Below, piece by piece: positions 43,157 through 51,549 of a DNA stretch of 64,000 nucleotides (within the stretch, counting starts at the first letter, position 1; every line of letters begins with the position of its first letter). The stretch is taken from positions 186,001-250,000 of the forward strand of contig DS990263.1 in the NCBI GenBank assembly GCA_000155435.1, given 5' to 3'. The DNA comes from Clostridiales bacterium 1_7_47FAA (GTDB lineage Bacteria; Bacillota; Clostridia; Lachnospirales; Lachnospiraceae). Below the pieces are notes generated by a model, which was not told the DNA's origin, did not search any database, and saw nothing but the letters and a program-made list of their open reading frames with translations. The position numbers were made by a program, and so were the translations under genes.

Positions 43157-43705
43157 GTGATTTATCTCGTGACAGGCGGCAGCGGCAGCGGCAAATCAGA
43201 GTACGCGGAGAACCTTGTGATGGCCTCAGGCTGCCCTGTGCGTTATTATGTGGCAACCATGACCGTGTATGGGGAAGGGGGAAAGGCGAAGGTCCTCCGC
43301 CACCAGGAACTGCGCAGGGGAAAGGGATTCATCACAGTGGAATGCCAGGCAGATGTGGGTACGGCCCTGCGCGGTATCAGGAACAGCAATCAGGAGGCCA
43401 TCCTGCTTCTGGAGTGCGTGTCCAACCTGGCTGCCAACGAGATGTTTGCAGATGGGGGGGAGGGACAGGGAAATGTCTCCATTGACAAGCTGGCAGACAA
43501 ATTGGTCAAAGACATCCTCTGCCTGGCATCCCAGGTAAAGGATATGGTCATTGTGACCAATGAGGTGGCATCCGACGGTATCATATATGATTCAGGGACG
43601 GCAGGGTACATACGCCTTATGGGACTTGTCAACAGTCGCCTTGGGGCATGTTCCCACCGGGTTGTGGAAGTGGTATATGGAATCCCTGTTGTATGGAAAG
43701 GGTAA
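43157..43705 (+). CDS. cobU: adenosylcobinamide kinase / adenosylcobinamide-phosphate guanylyltransferase
   Basis: A 182-residue CobU, which phosphorylates adenosylcobinamide and transfers GMP to it. P-loop TGGSGSGKSEYAENL; the region LRHQELRRGKGF holds the His that becomes guanylylated; LLLECVSNLAANEMF and VTNEVASDGI complete the signature. GTG start at 43157 with AAGGGAGGAG six bases upstream. Confidence 0.92.
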   Translation: MIYLVTGGSGSGKSEYAENLVMASGCPVRYYVATMTVYGEGGKAKVLRHQELRRGKGFITVECQADVGTALRGIRNSNQEAILLLECVSNLAANEMFADGGEGQGNVSIDKLADKLVKDILCLASQVKDMVIVTNEVASDGIIYDSGTAGYIRLMGLVNSRLGACSHRVVEVVYGIPVVWKG

Positions 43706-43759
43706 GGTTAAAAATCCTGTTATACGCAAAAGGATAAAGGAGAGGAGCTGAGTAATGGT

Positions 43760-44605
43760 ATGAATGGAATTTATTCCTGCATAATAGCTGTTTCCATGTA
43801 TTCCAAGATTCCCATGCCTGCGGTGGAATGGACAGAGGAACGGATGCGCCATGTCATGTGCTTTTTTCCATTTGTGGGACTGGCCCAGGGGGGAGTACTG
43901 GGACTGTGGTTTTATCTGGGGCTGGATGTGTTTGCACTGAATCCCCTGACGGCTGCGCTGATAACGGCAGCCATTCCTCTTCTGGTTACAGGCGGAATCC
44001 ACATGGACGGCTTCATGGATACCATGGATGCCATCCACTCCTATGGTGAACGGGAGAAAAAACTGGAAATCCTGAAAGACCCCCATCTGGGGGCATTTGC
44101 CGTCATATCACTGGCAGTCTATCTTCTCCTGTATCTGGGGGTGGTGAATGAGTACGTGCAGTATCTGTCCGGCTGCGAAGGGGATTTTAGGTTCCTGCTT
44201 TACGTGGTGCCTGGACTGGTATTTGTGATGGAGCGGGCATTCAGCGGACTCTCGGTGGTCACATTCCCATCTGCCAAAAAGGACGGGCTGGCTGCTGGGT
44301 TTGCACGGACCGCACAAAAGCGTACGGACAGGATTGTGCTGGCCGTCTGGCTGGTCATATGCCTGGCCGTTGCAGCTGCCCTGGGATGGAGGGCAGGCGG
44401 ATTGGCCGGGGCGGCTGTTTTAAGCCTTGGCCTGGGATTGGGCCAGCTCCTTGTGTTCTGGTGGTATTACAGGATGTCATTAAAAGAATTTGGCGGAATC
44501 ACAGGGGATCTGGCAGGCTGTTTCCTTCAGGTGTGTGAACTGGCCGGACTGGCTGTGCTGGCGGCGCTGTTAAAGACAGGGATACTGGGAGGTCATGTCA
44601 TATGA
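43760..44605 (+). CDS. cobS: adenosylcobinamide-GDP ribazoletransferase
   Basis: A 281-residue polytopic membrane enzyme joining alpha-ribazole (phosphate) to adenosylcobinamide-GDP. The signature GGIHMDGFMDTMDAIHSYG, with its acidic metal-binding residues, is intact, and LKDPHLGAFAV follows. About six membrane helices fill the C-terminal part. The next gene starts inside its stop codon. Confidence 0.93.
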   Translation: MNGIYSCIIAVSMYSKIPMPAVEWTEERMRHVMCFFPFVGLAQGGVLGLWFYLGLDVFALNPLTAALITAAIPLLVTGGIHMDGFMDTMDAIHSYGEREKKLEILKDPHLGAFAVISLAVYLLLYLGVVNEYVQYLSGCEGDFRFLLYVVPGLVFVMERAFSGLSVVTFPSAKKDGLAAGFARTAQKRTDRIVLAVWLVICLAVAAALGWRAGGLAGAAVLSLGLGLGQLLVFWWYYRMSLKEFGGITGDLAGCFLQVCELAGLAVLAALLKTGILGGHVI

Positions 44606-45039
44606 TTTTGGTTATCGGAGGAAGAAGCCAGGGCAAGAGGGAATTTGTCCAACAAAACCTTATACCGGAGGCGGATGCAGGGACGGTCCGGTGGGCGTCC
44701 GGCGGGGACGGGGGATGGGAATCCTATATGAACAGCAGGTACTGCTGTGATTTCCATCTGTTTATCAGACGTCTCATGAGCCATGAGCTTGGGGTTGGAG
44801 CCAACGGGGATCCCTGGAAGCCCGGGGATGAAAAACAGATGGAAGAAATCCTGAAAGCCCTGCGGGAAGATGCCCCGGACCGGATTCTGGTGACGGATGA
44901 GATTGGCTATGGGATTGTTCCGGCAGATGCCATGGAACGGCAGTACCGGGAGGAAACAGGACGTCTGTGCTGCCTGGCGGCAAAGGAGGCCGATGAGGTC
45001 TGGCGGGTCTTATGCGGGCTGGGACAGAGAATAAAGTGA
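44602..45039 (+). CDS. short CobU-like NTPase
   Basis: A 145-residue paralogue of CobU. It keeps the P-loop (VIGGRSQGKREFVQ) and the C-terminal CobU segment (VTDEIGYGIVPADAMERQYREETG, then AKEADEVWRVLCGLG). The middle is different: there is no RHxxxR-type block, so the guanylylated His of CobU is not evident. The genuine cobU lies 900 bases upstream. It may be a kinase-only form or a helper in corrinoid salvage (inference). ATG overlaps the cobS stop. Its last codons lie in a 26-bp tandem duplication. Confidence 0.7.
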   Translation: MILVIGGRSQGKREFVQQNLIPEADAGTVRWASGGDGGWESYMNSRYCCDFHLFIRRLMSHELGVGANGDPWKPGDEKQMEEILKALREDAPDRILVTDEIGYGIVPADAMERQYREETGRLCCLAAKEADEVWRVLCGLGQRIK

Positions 45040-45069
45040 CTATGCTGGGACAGGGAATAAAGTGACCAT
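45018..45069. repeat. 26-bp tandem duplication over the stop codon
   Basis: Units 45018-45043 and 45044-45069 differ at two bases. Each contains GAATAAAGTGAC; the stop codon of the short CobU-like gene is in the first copy. Confidence 0.9.
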
Positions 45070-45089
45070 ATGGAGGACGGAATAGGAAC

Positions 45090-46073
45090 ATGGCTGGATG
45101 GTTTGGATTATGGAAATTACATGGGATGGCGCTGCTTGCAGGATGTGTCCTGGACTGGATCCTCGGCGATCCGTATCATTTCCCGCACCCGGTCCGCCTG
45201 ATGGGGCGGATGATTACATGGCTGGAAGGATACTTTAGGAAATGGATGGGCGGCAGGGAACTGGCAGCCGGTTTTTTCCTCACAGCCGCCATGTGCGTGG
45301 TGTGGTGCCTGGTTCCGTGGGGCGTACTGTATGCATTGCGGCAGATTTCATTTCCCTCCCTCTGGATCCTCCCCTTTTGCGTTGAGACAATCATCTGTTA
45401 CCAGATGCTTGCAGCCAGAAGCCTGTGCACGGAGAGCATGAAGGTATGCCGCAGCCTGGAGGCCGGGGATGTGGAAGGGGCCAGGACCCATGTGTCCATG
45501 ATTGTGGGAAGGGATACGGCGGTGCTGGACCAGTCCGGTATTGCCAGGGCTGCCATTGAGACCGTGGCGGAGAATGCGTCCGACGGGGTAGTTGCCCCCT
45601 TTCTTTTCATGGCCCTGTTTGGACCGGCAGGAGGAATGTTTTATAAAGCAGTTAACACCATGGACTCCATGATAGGGTATAAGAATGAGAAATATATCCT
45701 CTTTGGAAGGGCGGCGGCAAAACTGGATGATATCTTAAATTTCATTCCGTCCCGCCTGACCGGAGGCCTTATGGTGCTGGCCGCCTTTCTCCTTCCGGGA
45801 ATGGACGGAATCCATGGATGGCGCATCCTGATGCGGGACAGGCATAAACATGCAAGTCCTAATTCAGCCCAGGCCGAGGCTGCATGTGCAGGCGCCCTGC
45901 ATCTGAGGCTGGCAGGGGATGCCTGGTATTTCGGGACACTGCACAGAAAGCCCTTTATCGGGGATGATGACCGCCCGGTGTGTCCGATGGATATTAAGAA
46001 GGCCAACCAGCTCATGTTTACAGTGGAGATGATCCTGATGGCCGCGCTGGCAGCCATCCTGGTCCTGACATGA
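45090..46073 (+). CDS. cbiB: adenosylcobinamide-phosphate synthase
   Basis: A 327-residue membrane protein that attaches aminopropanol (phosphate) to adenosylcobyric acid. DWILGDPYHFPHPVRLMG is the N-terminal hallmark; AIETVAENASDGVVAPF and NTMDSMIGYKN are the family core; SPNSAQAEAACAGAL lies near the end. Several hydrophobic helices. SD GGAGGA lies upstream. It is the usual partner of CobD, which follows. Confidence 0.94.
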   Translation: MAGWFGLWKLHGMALLAGCVLDWILGDPYHFPHPVRLMGRMITWLEGYFRKWMGGRELAAGFFLTAAMCVVWCLVPWGVLYALRQISFPSLWILPFCVETIICYQMLAARSLCTESMKVCRSLEAGDVEGARTHVSMIVGRDTAVLDQSGIARAAIETVAENASDGVVAPFLFMALFGPAGGMFYKAVNTMDSMIGYKNEKYILFGRAAAKLDDILNFIPSRLTGGLMVLAAFLLPGMDGIHGWRILMRDRHKHASPNSAQAEAACAGALHLRLAGDAWYFGTLHRKPFIGDDDRPVCPMDIKKANQLMFTVEMILMAALAAILVLT

Positions 46074-46094
46074 CCTGTACACGATATAAAAGGT

Positions 46095-46198
46095 GATTAT
46101 ACGGAAAAAGTATTTGTGGAAATAGGATTATACGGAAAACAGTGTTTGTGAAGATTCATGGAAAATAAAATGGACAAAAAGCAGTGTTTGTAAAGGTT
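46095..46198. repeat. imperfect 31-bp repeats between cbiB and cobD
   Basis: GATTATACGGAAAA occurs at 46095 and 46126, each followed by a TATTTGTG or TGTTTGTG block, and a third degenerate copy (GGACAAAAAGCAGTGTTTGTAA) ends near 46198. The stretch is much more AT-rich than the flanking genes. Confidence 0.65.
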
Positions 46199-46230
46199 TG
46201 TAAAGAATGGCTTGAGAGGAGAACCGATTC

Positions 46231-47448
46231 ATGCAGTATCAGCACGGCGGGGATATTTACACCCGGGAAATCGATATGGACTATTCCGCCAATTTGAATC
46301 CCCTGGGGCTTCCGGACGGGGTAAGGAAGGTACTGGAATCCTGTATACATACGGATGTGTGCAGCGTATATCCGGACAGCCGCTGCGGGAAGCTGCGGGA
46401 GGCGCTGGGCCGGTTTCATGAAGTGCCGGAAGAATGGATTATCTGTGGAAATGGAGCGGCGGACCTGGTGTTCGGACTGGTCCATGCCTGTATGCCAAGG
46501 AGAGGACTGGTGACAGCCCCGGCTTTTTCCGAATATGAACAGGCAATGGTGACATGCGGATGCAGGGTGGACCACCTGTTCCTGGAGGAAAAGGAAGGAT
46601 TTTCGCTGGATACGGAGGTCCTTCTCCAGCGGATTACAGGGGCGGCAGGGGAAGGCAGGCCATATGACATGGTATTCCTGTGCAATCCCAATAATCCAAC
46701 AGGCATACCTGTACCGGCAGGGGAAATCAGACGGGCGGCACAGGTATGCCGTGGTTATGGCACGCGCCTTATCATGGATGAATGCTTCTGTGATTTCCTG
46801 GATGGACCGGAGGCATGCTCCGTGATTCCGTTCCTGGAGGAATACCCCAATCTTTTTGTGCTCAAGGCATTTACCAAGCTGTATTCCATGGCAGGACTGC
46901 GGCTGGGATACGGTCTTTGCAGTGATGGACACCTCCTTGAACGCCTGGGTGAGGTGAGGCAGCCTTGGTCCGTGTCGGGCCTTGCCCAAAAGGCAGGCGA
47001 GGCAGCCCTTAAAGAGCAGGATTTCGTCAGACGTACGAGGGAAGTGGTTGGGACGGAACGGGAATGGATGCGGGTAGAACTGGAAAAACTTGGGTTTACC
47101 GTATATGACTCCCAGGCCAACTATCTGTTTTTTAAGATATTTCAAGGAAAAGGGGATACCGGGCCGGACAGAGGGGATACTGGGCCGGACAGAGGGGATA
47201 CCGGGCCGGACAATGGAGATGCCGGACAAGGCAGCCCCGCGGGGCGGGACATGGAAATGCCCGCAAAAGGCTGGCTGTACCACCGGTTATTGAAGCACAA
47301 GGTGCTCATACGGAGCTGCAGCAATTATCCAGGACTCAATTCCTCCTTTTACCGGGTCTGTGTAAAGACAAGGGAAGAGAACCAACGGCTGATGGAGTAC
47401 ATGACGAAAGCAGTAAAAGAAGAAACAGGGCAAAGCGGGATGGCTTAA
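46231..47448 (+). CDS. cobD: threonine-phosphate decarboxylase
   Basis: A 405-residue PLP enzyme (aminotransferase fold I) that makes aminopropanol phosphate for the nucleotide loop. DYSANLNPLGLP is the substrate-binding N-terminus; NPNNPTG binds PLP; Lys216 in KAFTKLYSMAGLRLGYG is the likely Schiff-base lysine; YRVCVKTREEN holds the carboxylate Arg. Unusual: residues about 308-335 are an inserted tandem repeat, GDTGPDR twice, GDTGPDN, then GDAGQGS, encoded by 21-bp units. The family length is about 360, so the insert accounts for much of the excess. Confidence 0.92.
   Translation: MQYQHGGDIYTREIDMDYSANLNPLGLPDGVRKVLESCIHTDVCSVYPDSRCGKLREALGRFHEVPEEWIICGNGAADLVFGLVHACMPRRGLVTAPAFSEYEQAMVTCGCRVDHLFLEEKEGFSLDTEVLLQRITGAAGEGRPYDMVFLCNPNNPTGIPVPAGEIRRAAQVCRGYGTRLIMDECFCDFLDGPEACSVIPFLEEYPNLFVLKAFTKLYSMAGLRLGYGLCSDGHLLERLGEVRQPWSVSGLAQKAGEAALKEQDFVRRTREVVGTEREWMRVELEKLGFTVYDSQANYLFFKIFQGKGDTGPDRGDTGPDRGDTGPDNGDAGQGSPAGRDMEMPAKGWLYHRLLKHKVLIRSCSNYPGLNSSFYRVCVKTREENQRLMEYMTKAVKEETGQSGMA
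47152..47235. repeat. in-frame 21-bp minisatellite inside cobD
   Basis: Units at 47152-47172, 47173-47193 and 47194-47214 are nearly identical; a fourth at 47215-47235 is degenerate. Each encodes seven residues (GDTGPDR type). Confidence 0.9.
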
Positions 47449-47493
47449 AGTGAACAGCACAGCCCCCAAAAGAGCGAACAGAGGAGAACGATA

Positions 47494-49080
47494 ATGGCGA
47501 GACCAATCATGATTCAGGGAACCATGTCCAATGCGGGAAAAAGCATCCTGGCAGCCGGACTTTGCCGTATATTCATGCAGGACGGATACAGGACCGCGCC
47601 CTTTAAATCCCAGAACATGGCATTGAATTCCTATATTACATCGGAGGGCCTGGAGATGGGACGGGCACAGGTGGTCCAGGCAGAGGCGGCAGGCATACGC
47701 CCCCACGTGGATATGAACCCAATCCTGCTGAAACCCACCACGGATGTGGGATCCCAGGTGATTGTCCATGGCATTTCCAGGGGCAACATGAAGGCCAGGG
47801 ATTACTTTGCCATGAAACGCAGCCTGATTCCGGAAATCATGGCATCCTATGAACGGCTGTCCAATGCCTATGATATCCTTGTCATTGAGGGCGCGGGAAG
47901 CCCGGCGGAAATCAATCTCAAATCAGACGATATCGTGAACATGGGCCTTGCGAAGCTGGTGGACGCCCCGGTGCTGCTGGCAGGTGATATTGACAGGGGT
48001 GGTGTGTTTGCCCAGCTTTACGGCACCGTGGCCCTTCTGGAGCAGGAAGAACGGCAGCGGATTAAAGGGCTTATCATCAACAAATTCCGGGGGGACAGGT
48101 CCATACTGGACCCCGGGACCGCGATGCTGGAACAGCTCTGCGGCATACCGGTCATGGGGGTGGTGCCCTATATGGATGTGGATATTGAGGATGAGGACAG
48201 TTTAAGCGCCCGTCTGGACAATGGTCAGGCCCCCGGTCTGGTGGACCTGGCGGTCATCCGGCTGCCCAGGATATCCAATTTCACGGATTTTAATGTGTTT
48301 TCCAGGATACCCGGGGTATCCCTGCGCTATGTTTCCAGGGTTTCAGAACTGGGGACGCCGGATTTGGTATTCCTTCCGGGTACGAAGAATACCATGGATG
48401 ACCTGCTGTGGATGCGCCAGAACGGCCTGGAGGCCGCAGTGCTTAAGCTGGCACATAAACAGGTACCCATATGGGGAATCTGCGGCGGATACCAGATGCT
48501 GGGGGAAGTGCTCAGGGATGTTTCCGGTGTGGAGTCCGCAGGCGGCAGGGAGGTTGCAGGTATGGGGCTGCTGCCGCTGAGGACTGAGTTCCAGGAGGAA
48601 AAGGTAAGGACCCAGGTGGAAGGTTCCCTGGGAGAACTGGACGGTGTCCTGGCGCCCTTATCAGGCCGATGCATCAGCGGCTATGAAATCCATATGGGCC
48701 GCACGTCCATTGACCGGGAACATGGGGCCATGGATACCGCAATGCTGGTGTCCTGGCGCCGGGAACCCGTCATCTGCCGCCCGGCCTCCTATGTGATGGA
48801 GGTACAGGATACGGATCAGCAGGGCTGTGAGAGGAAACGGGTGAAGGAGGACGGATGGAACCGTGGAAATATTTACGGGGCGTACATCCATGGTATGTTC
48901 GACCATCCGGGGATAGCGGAGACGATTGTATCCTCACTGGCGGCACGGAAAGGGATATCCATGGATGAGGTCAGGGAAGGGGATTATGAAGCCTATCGGC
49001 AGCAGCAGTATGATAAGCTGGCAGATGTACTGCGGTCCAGCCTGGATATGGATGCCATTTATAAGATGATGGGGTTATAG
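47494..49080 (+). CDS. cbiP: cobyric acid synthase
   Basis: A 528-residue CbiP/CobQ that amidates the b, d, e and g side chains of adenosylcobyrinic diamide. [20 protein letters not shown] and [13 protein letters not shown] are the synthetase hallmarks; [12 protein letters not shown] follows. The C-terminal glutaminase has the nucleophile in [11 protein letters not shown] (near residue 330) and a catalytic His in [18 protein letters not shown] precedes the ATG. Confidence 0.95.
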   Translation: MARPIMIQGTMSNAGKSILAAGLCRIFMQDGYRTAPFKSQNMALNSYITSEGLEMGRAQVVQAEAAGIRPHVDMNPILLKPTTDVGSQVIVHGISRGNMKARDYFAMKRSLIPEIMASYERLSNAYDILVIEGAGSPAEINLKSDDIVNMGLAKLVDAPVLLAGDIDRGGVFAQLYGTVALLEQEERQRIKGLIINKFRGDRSILDPGTAMLEQLCGIPVMGVVPYMDVDIEDEDSLSARLDNGQAPGLVDLAVIRLPRISNFTDFNVFSRIPGVSLRYVSRVSELGTPDLVFLPGTKNTMDDLLWMRQNGLEAAVLKLAHKQVPIWGICGGYQMLGEVLRDVSGVESAGGREVAGMGLLPLRTEFQEEKVRTQVEGSLGELDGVLAPLSGRCISGYEIHMGRTSIDREHGAMDTAMLVSWRREPVICRPASYVMEVQDTDQQGCERKRVKEDGWNRGNIYGAYIHGMFDHPGIAETIVSSLAARKGISMDEVREGDYEAYRQQQYDKLADVLRSSLDMDAIYKMMGL

Positions 49081-49237
49081 GGCGCGGAAAGACAGCTTTT
49101 TAAGGTAATGGCGGCAATGGACCCGTAACAGACCAATAGCAGACCGGCCATGGGATGTCAGACGAAACAGTAACAGAACGGCAGCAGGGGCTTTGGGATA
49201 CCATGCTCCAGACTGCCATATAAGGAGACAAGACAGA

Positions 49238-49888
49238 ATGTTAAATATACAATTGGAACAGGTGCTTCCCTCGGAGATAGAGCGCCGCAGTTTTGAACTG
49301 ATTGACCAGGAGCTGCAATCCATGGGAATCCGCCTGGAGCCGGAACAGGAGCCGGTCATCAAGCGGGCCATCCATACAACGGCTGATTTTGAGTATGCCG
49401 GGAACCTGGTGTTCTCTGAACACGCGGTGCAAAAGGGGATTGACGCCCTCAGACAGGGGGCTGTGATCATCACGGACACCAATATGGGATGGTCCGGGGT
49501 GAATAAGAAGAAACTGTCTTCCCTGGGAGGGGAAGCGCTCTGCTTCATGGCAGATGAGGACGTGGCCAGGGAGGCGGCTGAAAAGGGGACCACCAGGGCA
49601 GTGGCCAGCATGGAGAAGGCGGCCCGGTTATTTGGAAGGAACCGTCCCTGTATCTTTGCCATCGGCAATGCCCCCACTGCCCTGATCCGTCTTTATGAAC
49701 TGGTGAAGGAGGGGAGCATTTCCCCGGCCCTGGTCATAGGGGCGCCGGTCGGTTTCGTGAACGTGGTCCAGTCCAAGGAACTGATCCTCACGCTTGGGGA
49801 TACGCCCTACATCGTGGCAAAAGGAAGAAAGGGGGGCAGCAACGTGGCGGCCGCCATCTGCAATGCCCTCCTTTATCAGATTGGATGA
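49238..49888 (+). CDS. cbiC: cobalt-precorrin-8 methylmutase
   Basis: A 216-residue CbiC that moves the methyl group from C11 to C12. The catalytic His46 is in KRAIHTTADFEYAGNLVFS; TDTNMGWSGVNKK, AIGNAPTAL and GAPVGFVNVVQSKE are all typical. Start at 49238 follows AAGGAG; the longer frame from 49193 has no ribosome site. Last gene of the operon, ending 13 bases from the convergent purF-like gene. Confidence 0.94.
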   Translation: MLNIQLEQVLPSEIERRSFELIDQELQSMGIRLEPEQEPVIKRAIHTTADFEYAGNLVFSEHAVQKGIDALRQGAVIITDTNMGWSGVNKKKLSSLGGEALCFMADEDVAREAAEKGTTRAVASMEKAARLFGRNRPCIFAIGNAPTALIRLYELVKEGSISPALVIGAPVGFVNVVQSKELILTLGDTPYIVAKGRKGGSNVAAAICNALLYQIG

Positions 49889-49901
49889 TTGGGTAAATGA
49901 T

Positions 49902-51308
49902 TTATTTTTTTCCGTTCCAGCAGTAGGTGCAGAGCTTACATGGGGAAATGCCGATGGATTCCACCAGGTCATCCAGCCTGTGGTAGCGGAGTGTGGTAAA
50001 GTTAAGGCGTTTCCTGATTTCCTCCATCATCTCCTTGTAATTACCACTGTCCGGATTGGCATAGTCTGCCAGCAGTTCATCTGATACGCAGTCACCTTCC
50101 CGGTCCTTGATGATACGTCTGGTAATCAGGTCCAGCTCCGAGGAGGAGCGGGAGAAATTAAGATAGGGGCAGCCGAACATCAGGGGCGGGCAGGCGGGCC
50201 GGATATGCACTTCCTTTGCGCCGCTCTGGTATAGGAATTCAGAGGTCTCGCCCAACTGGGTCCCCCTGACAATGGAATCGTCAATCAGCAGCAGTTTTTT
50301 GCCTCGGATCAGCGCGTCCACGGGAATCAGCTTCATTTTCGCAATCAGGTTGCGCTGGCCCTGGTTCTGGGGCATGAAGGAACGGGGCCAGGTAGGTGTG
50401 TATTTGATGAAGGGGCGTGCAAAGGGGATGCCGGATTCATTGGCATAGCCGATGGCATGGGCGATTCCCGAATCAGGTACGCCGGCCACCACGTCAGGCC
50501 TTGCCTCGTCCCGTTTGGCCAGAAGCTTTCCGCATTCATAGCGCATGCTCTCCACGTTCACCCCCTCGTAGGTGGAGGTGGGATAGCCGTAGTAGACCCA
50601 GAGGAAGGAACAGATTTTCATCTCCTGTCTTGGGGGACTCATGGTTTCCACTGATTCCGGGGTCATGAAGACGATTTCGCCGGGGCCAAGCTCCTTGTAG
50701 TCGGAGTAGCCCAGGTTGATAAAGGCAAAGCTCTCAAATGAGGCGCAGAAAGCGTCCTCCTTTTTTCCGATTACAACAGGTGTCCTGCCGTATCTGTCCC
50801 TGGAAGCGTAGATGCCTTTTGGGGTCAGCAGCAGTATGGTCATGGAGCCTTCAATCCGCTCCTGGGCATACAACAGCCCTTCCACCAGGGAAGACTTCTG
50901 GTTGATCAGGGCAGCCACCAGCTCCGTGGAATTGATGCGCCCGTGACTCATTTCCATAAAATGTATATGTCCGTTCCTGTATGCTTCCTGTATCAGCTCG
51001 TCCTGGTTGTTGATCTTGCCCACCGTGGTGATGGCAAAACTTCCCAGGTGTGACTGGATTAATAAGGGCTGGGGTTCGTTATCGGAAATACATCCAATCC
51101 CAAAATATCCCTCCAGCTCGTTTAAATCGCCGTCAAATTTTGTACGGAACGGGCTGTTTTCTATATTATGGATGGAGCGGGCAAAGCCCTGTTCCCCATA
51201 CACGGCCATGCCGCCGCGCTTTGTACCAAGATGGGAGTGGTAATCGACTCCGAAAAAAAGATCCAATGTACAGCTGTTCTTAGATACAACACCAAATATT
51301 CCGCCCAT
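49902..51308 (-). CDS. amidophosphoribosyltransferase-like protein lacking the N-terminal cysteine
   Basis: A 468-residue PurF homologue. The PRPP loop LLLIDDSIVRGTQ and the C-terminal cysteines of the B. subtilis-type iron-sulphur cluster (KICSFLW, FGCPYLN, SPCKLCTYC) are present. The N-terminal glutaminase domain begins MGGIFGVVSKNSC where active enzymes have MCGI or a propeptide then CGI; the nucleophilic Cys is Gly here. Glutamine hydrolysis is therefore unlikely; NH3-dependent activity or a regulatory role is possible (inference). GAGGGAA precedes this ATG and no upstream start adds a Cys. Not in a pur operon. Confidence 0.85.
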   Translation of the reverse strand: MGGIFGVVSKNSCTLDLFFGVDYHSHLGTKRGGMAVYGEQGFARSIHNIENSPFRTKFDGDLNELEGYFGIGCISDNEPQPLLIQSHLGSFAITTVGKINNQDELIQEAYRNGHIHFMEMSHGRINSTELVAALINQKSSLVEGLLYAQERIEGSMTILLLTPKGIYASRDRYGRTPVVIGKKEDAFCASFESFAFINLGYSDYKELGPGEIVFMTPESVETMSPPRQEMKICSFLWVYYGYPTSTYEGVNVESMRYECGKLLAKRDEARPDVVAGVPDSGIAHAIGYANESGIPFARPFIKYTPTWPRSFMPQNQGQRNLIAKMKLIPVDALIRGKKLLLIDDSIVRGTQLGETSEFLYQSGAKEVHIRPACPPLMFGCPYLNFSRSSSELDLITRRIIKDREGDCVSDELLADYANPDSGNYKEMMEEIRKRLNFTTLRYHRLDDLVESIGISPCKLCTYCWNGKK

Positions 51309-51347
51309 GTATATTCCCTCTTTGATAGTAGTGGTCTGTCATTCTGC

Positions 51348-51391
51348 CTGTTACAGGACTTATCATAACATATATTAGCATTAAAGGACAA
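51348..51391 (-). promoter_or_regulatory. promoter and small palindrome for the purF-like gene
   Basis: Minus strand TTGTCC (51391-51386), 18-base spacer, TATGAT (51367-51362). The palindrome CCTGTTACAGG at 51348-51358 lies just past the expected transcription start. Confidence 0.45.
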
Positions 51392-51452
51392 TATGAATGA
51401 TATATTATTTATACTTATAATGCCTCATAAGCAGTGCAGGACATCCGGGGAA

Positions 51453-51481
51453 TTGCAAAATAATAGGACTCATTGTATAAT
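51453..51481 (+). promoter_or_regulatory. promoter for the YesN/YesM-like operon
   Basis: TTGCAA (51453-51458), 17-base spacer, consensus TATAAT (51476-51481), about 60 bases before the ATG. Confidence 0.75.
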
Positions 51482-51549
51482 TAATGGATATATTAACAGC
51501 CAGGATTTCAGAAAGATATTTTATCATAGAGGAGAAAAGGGGCATTCAT

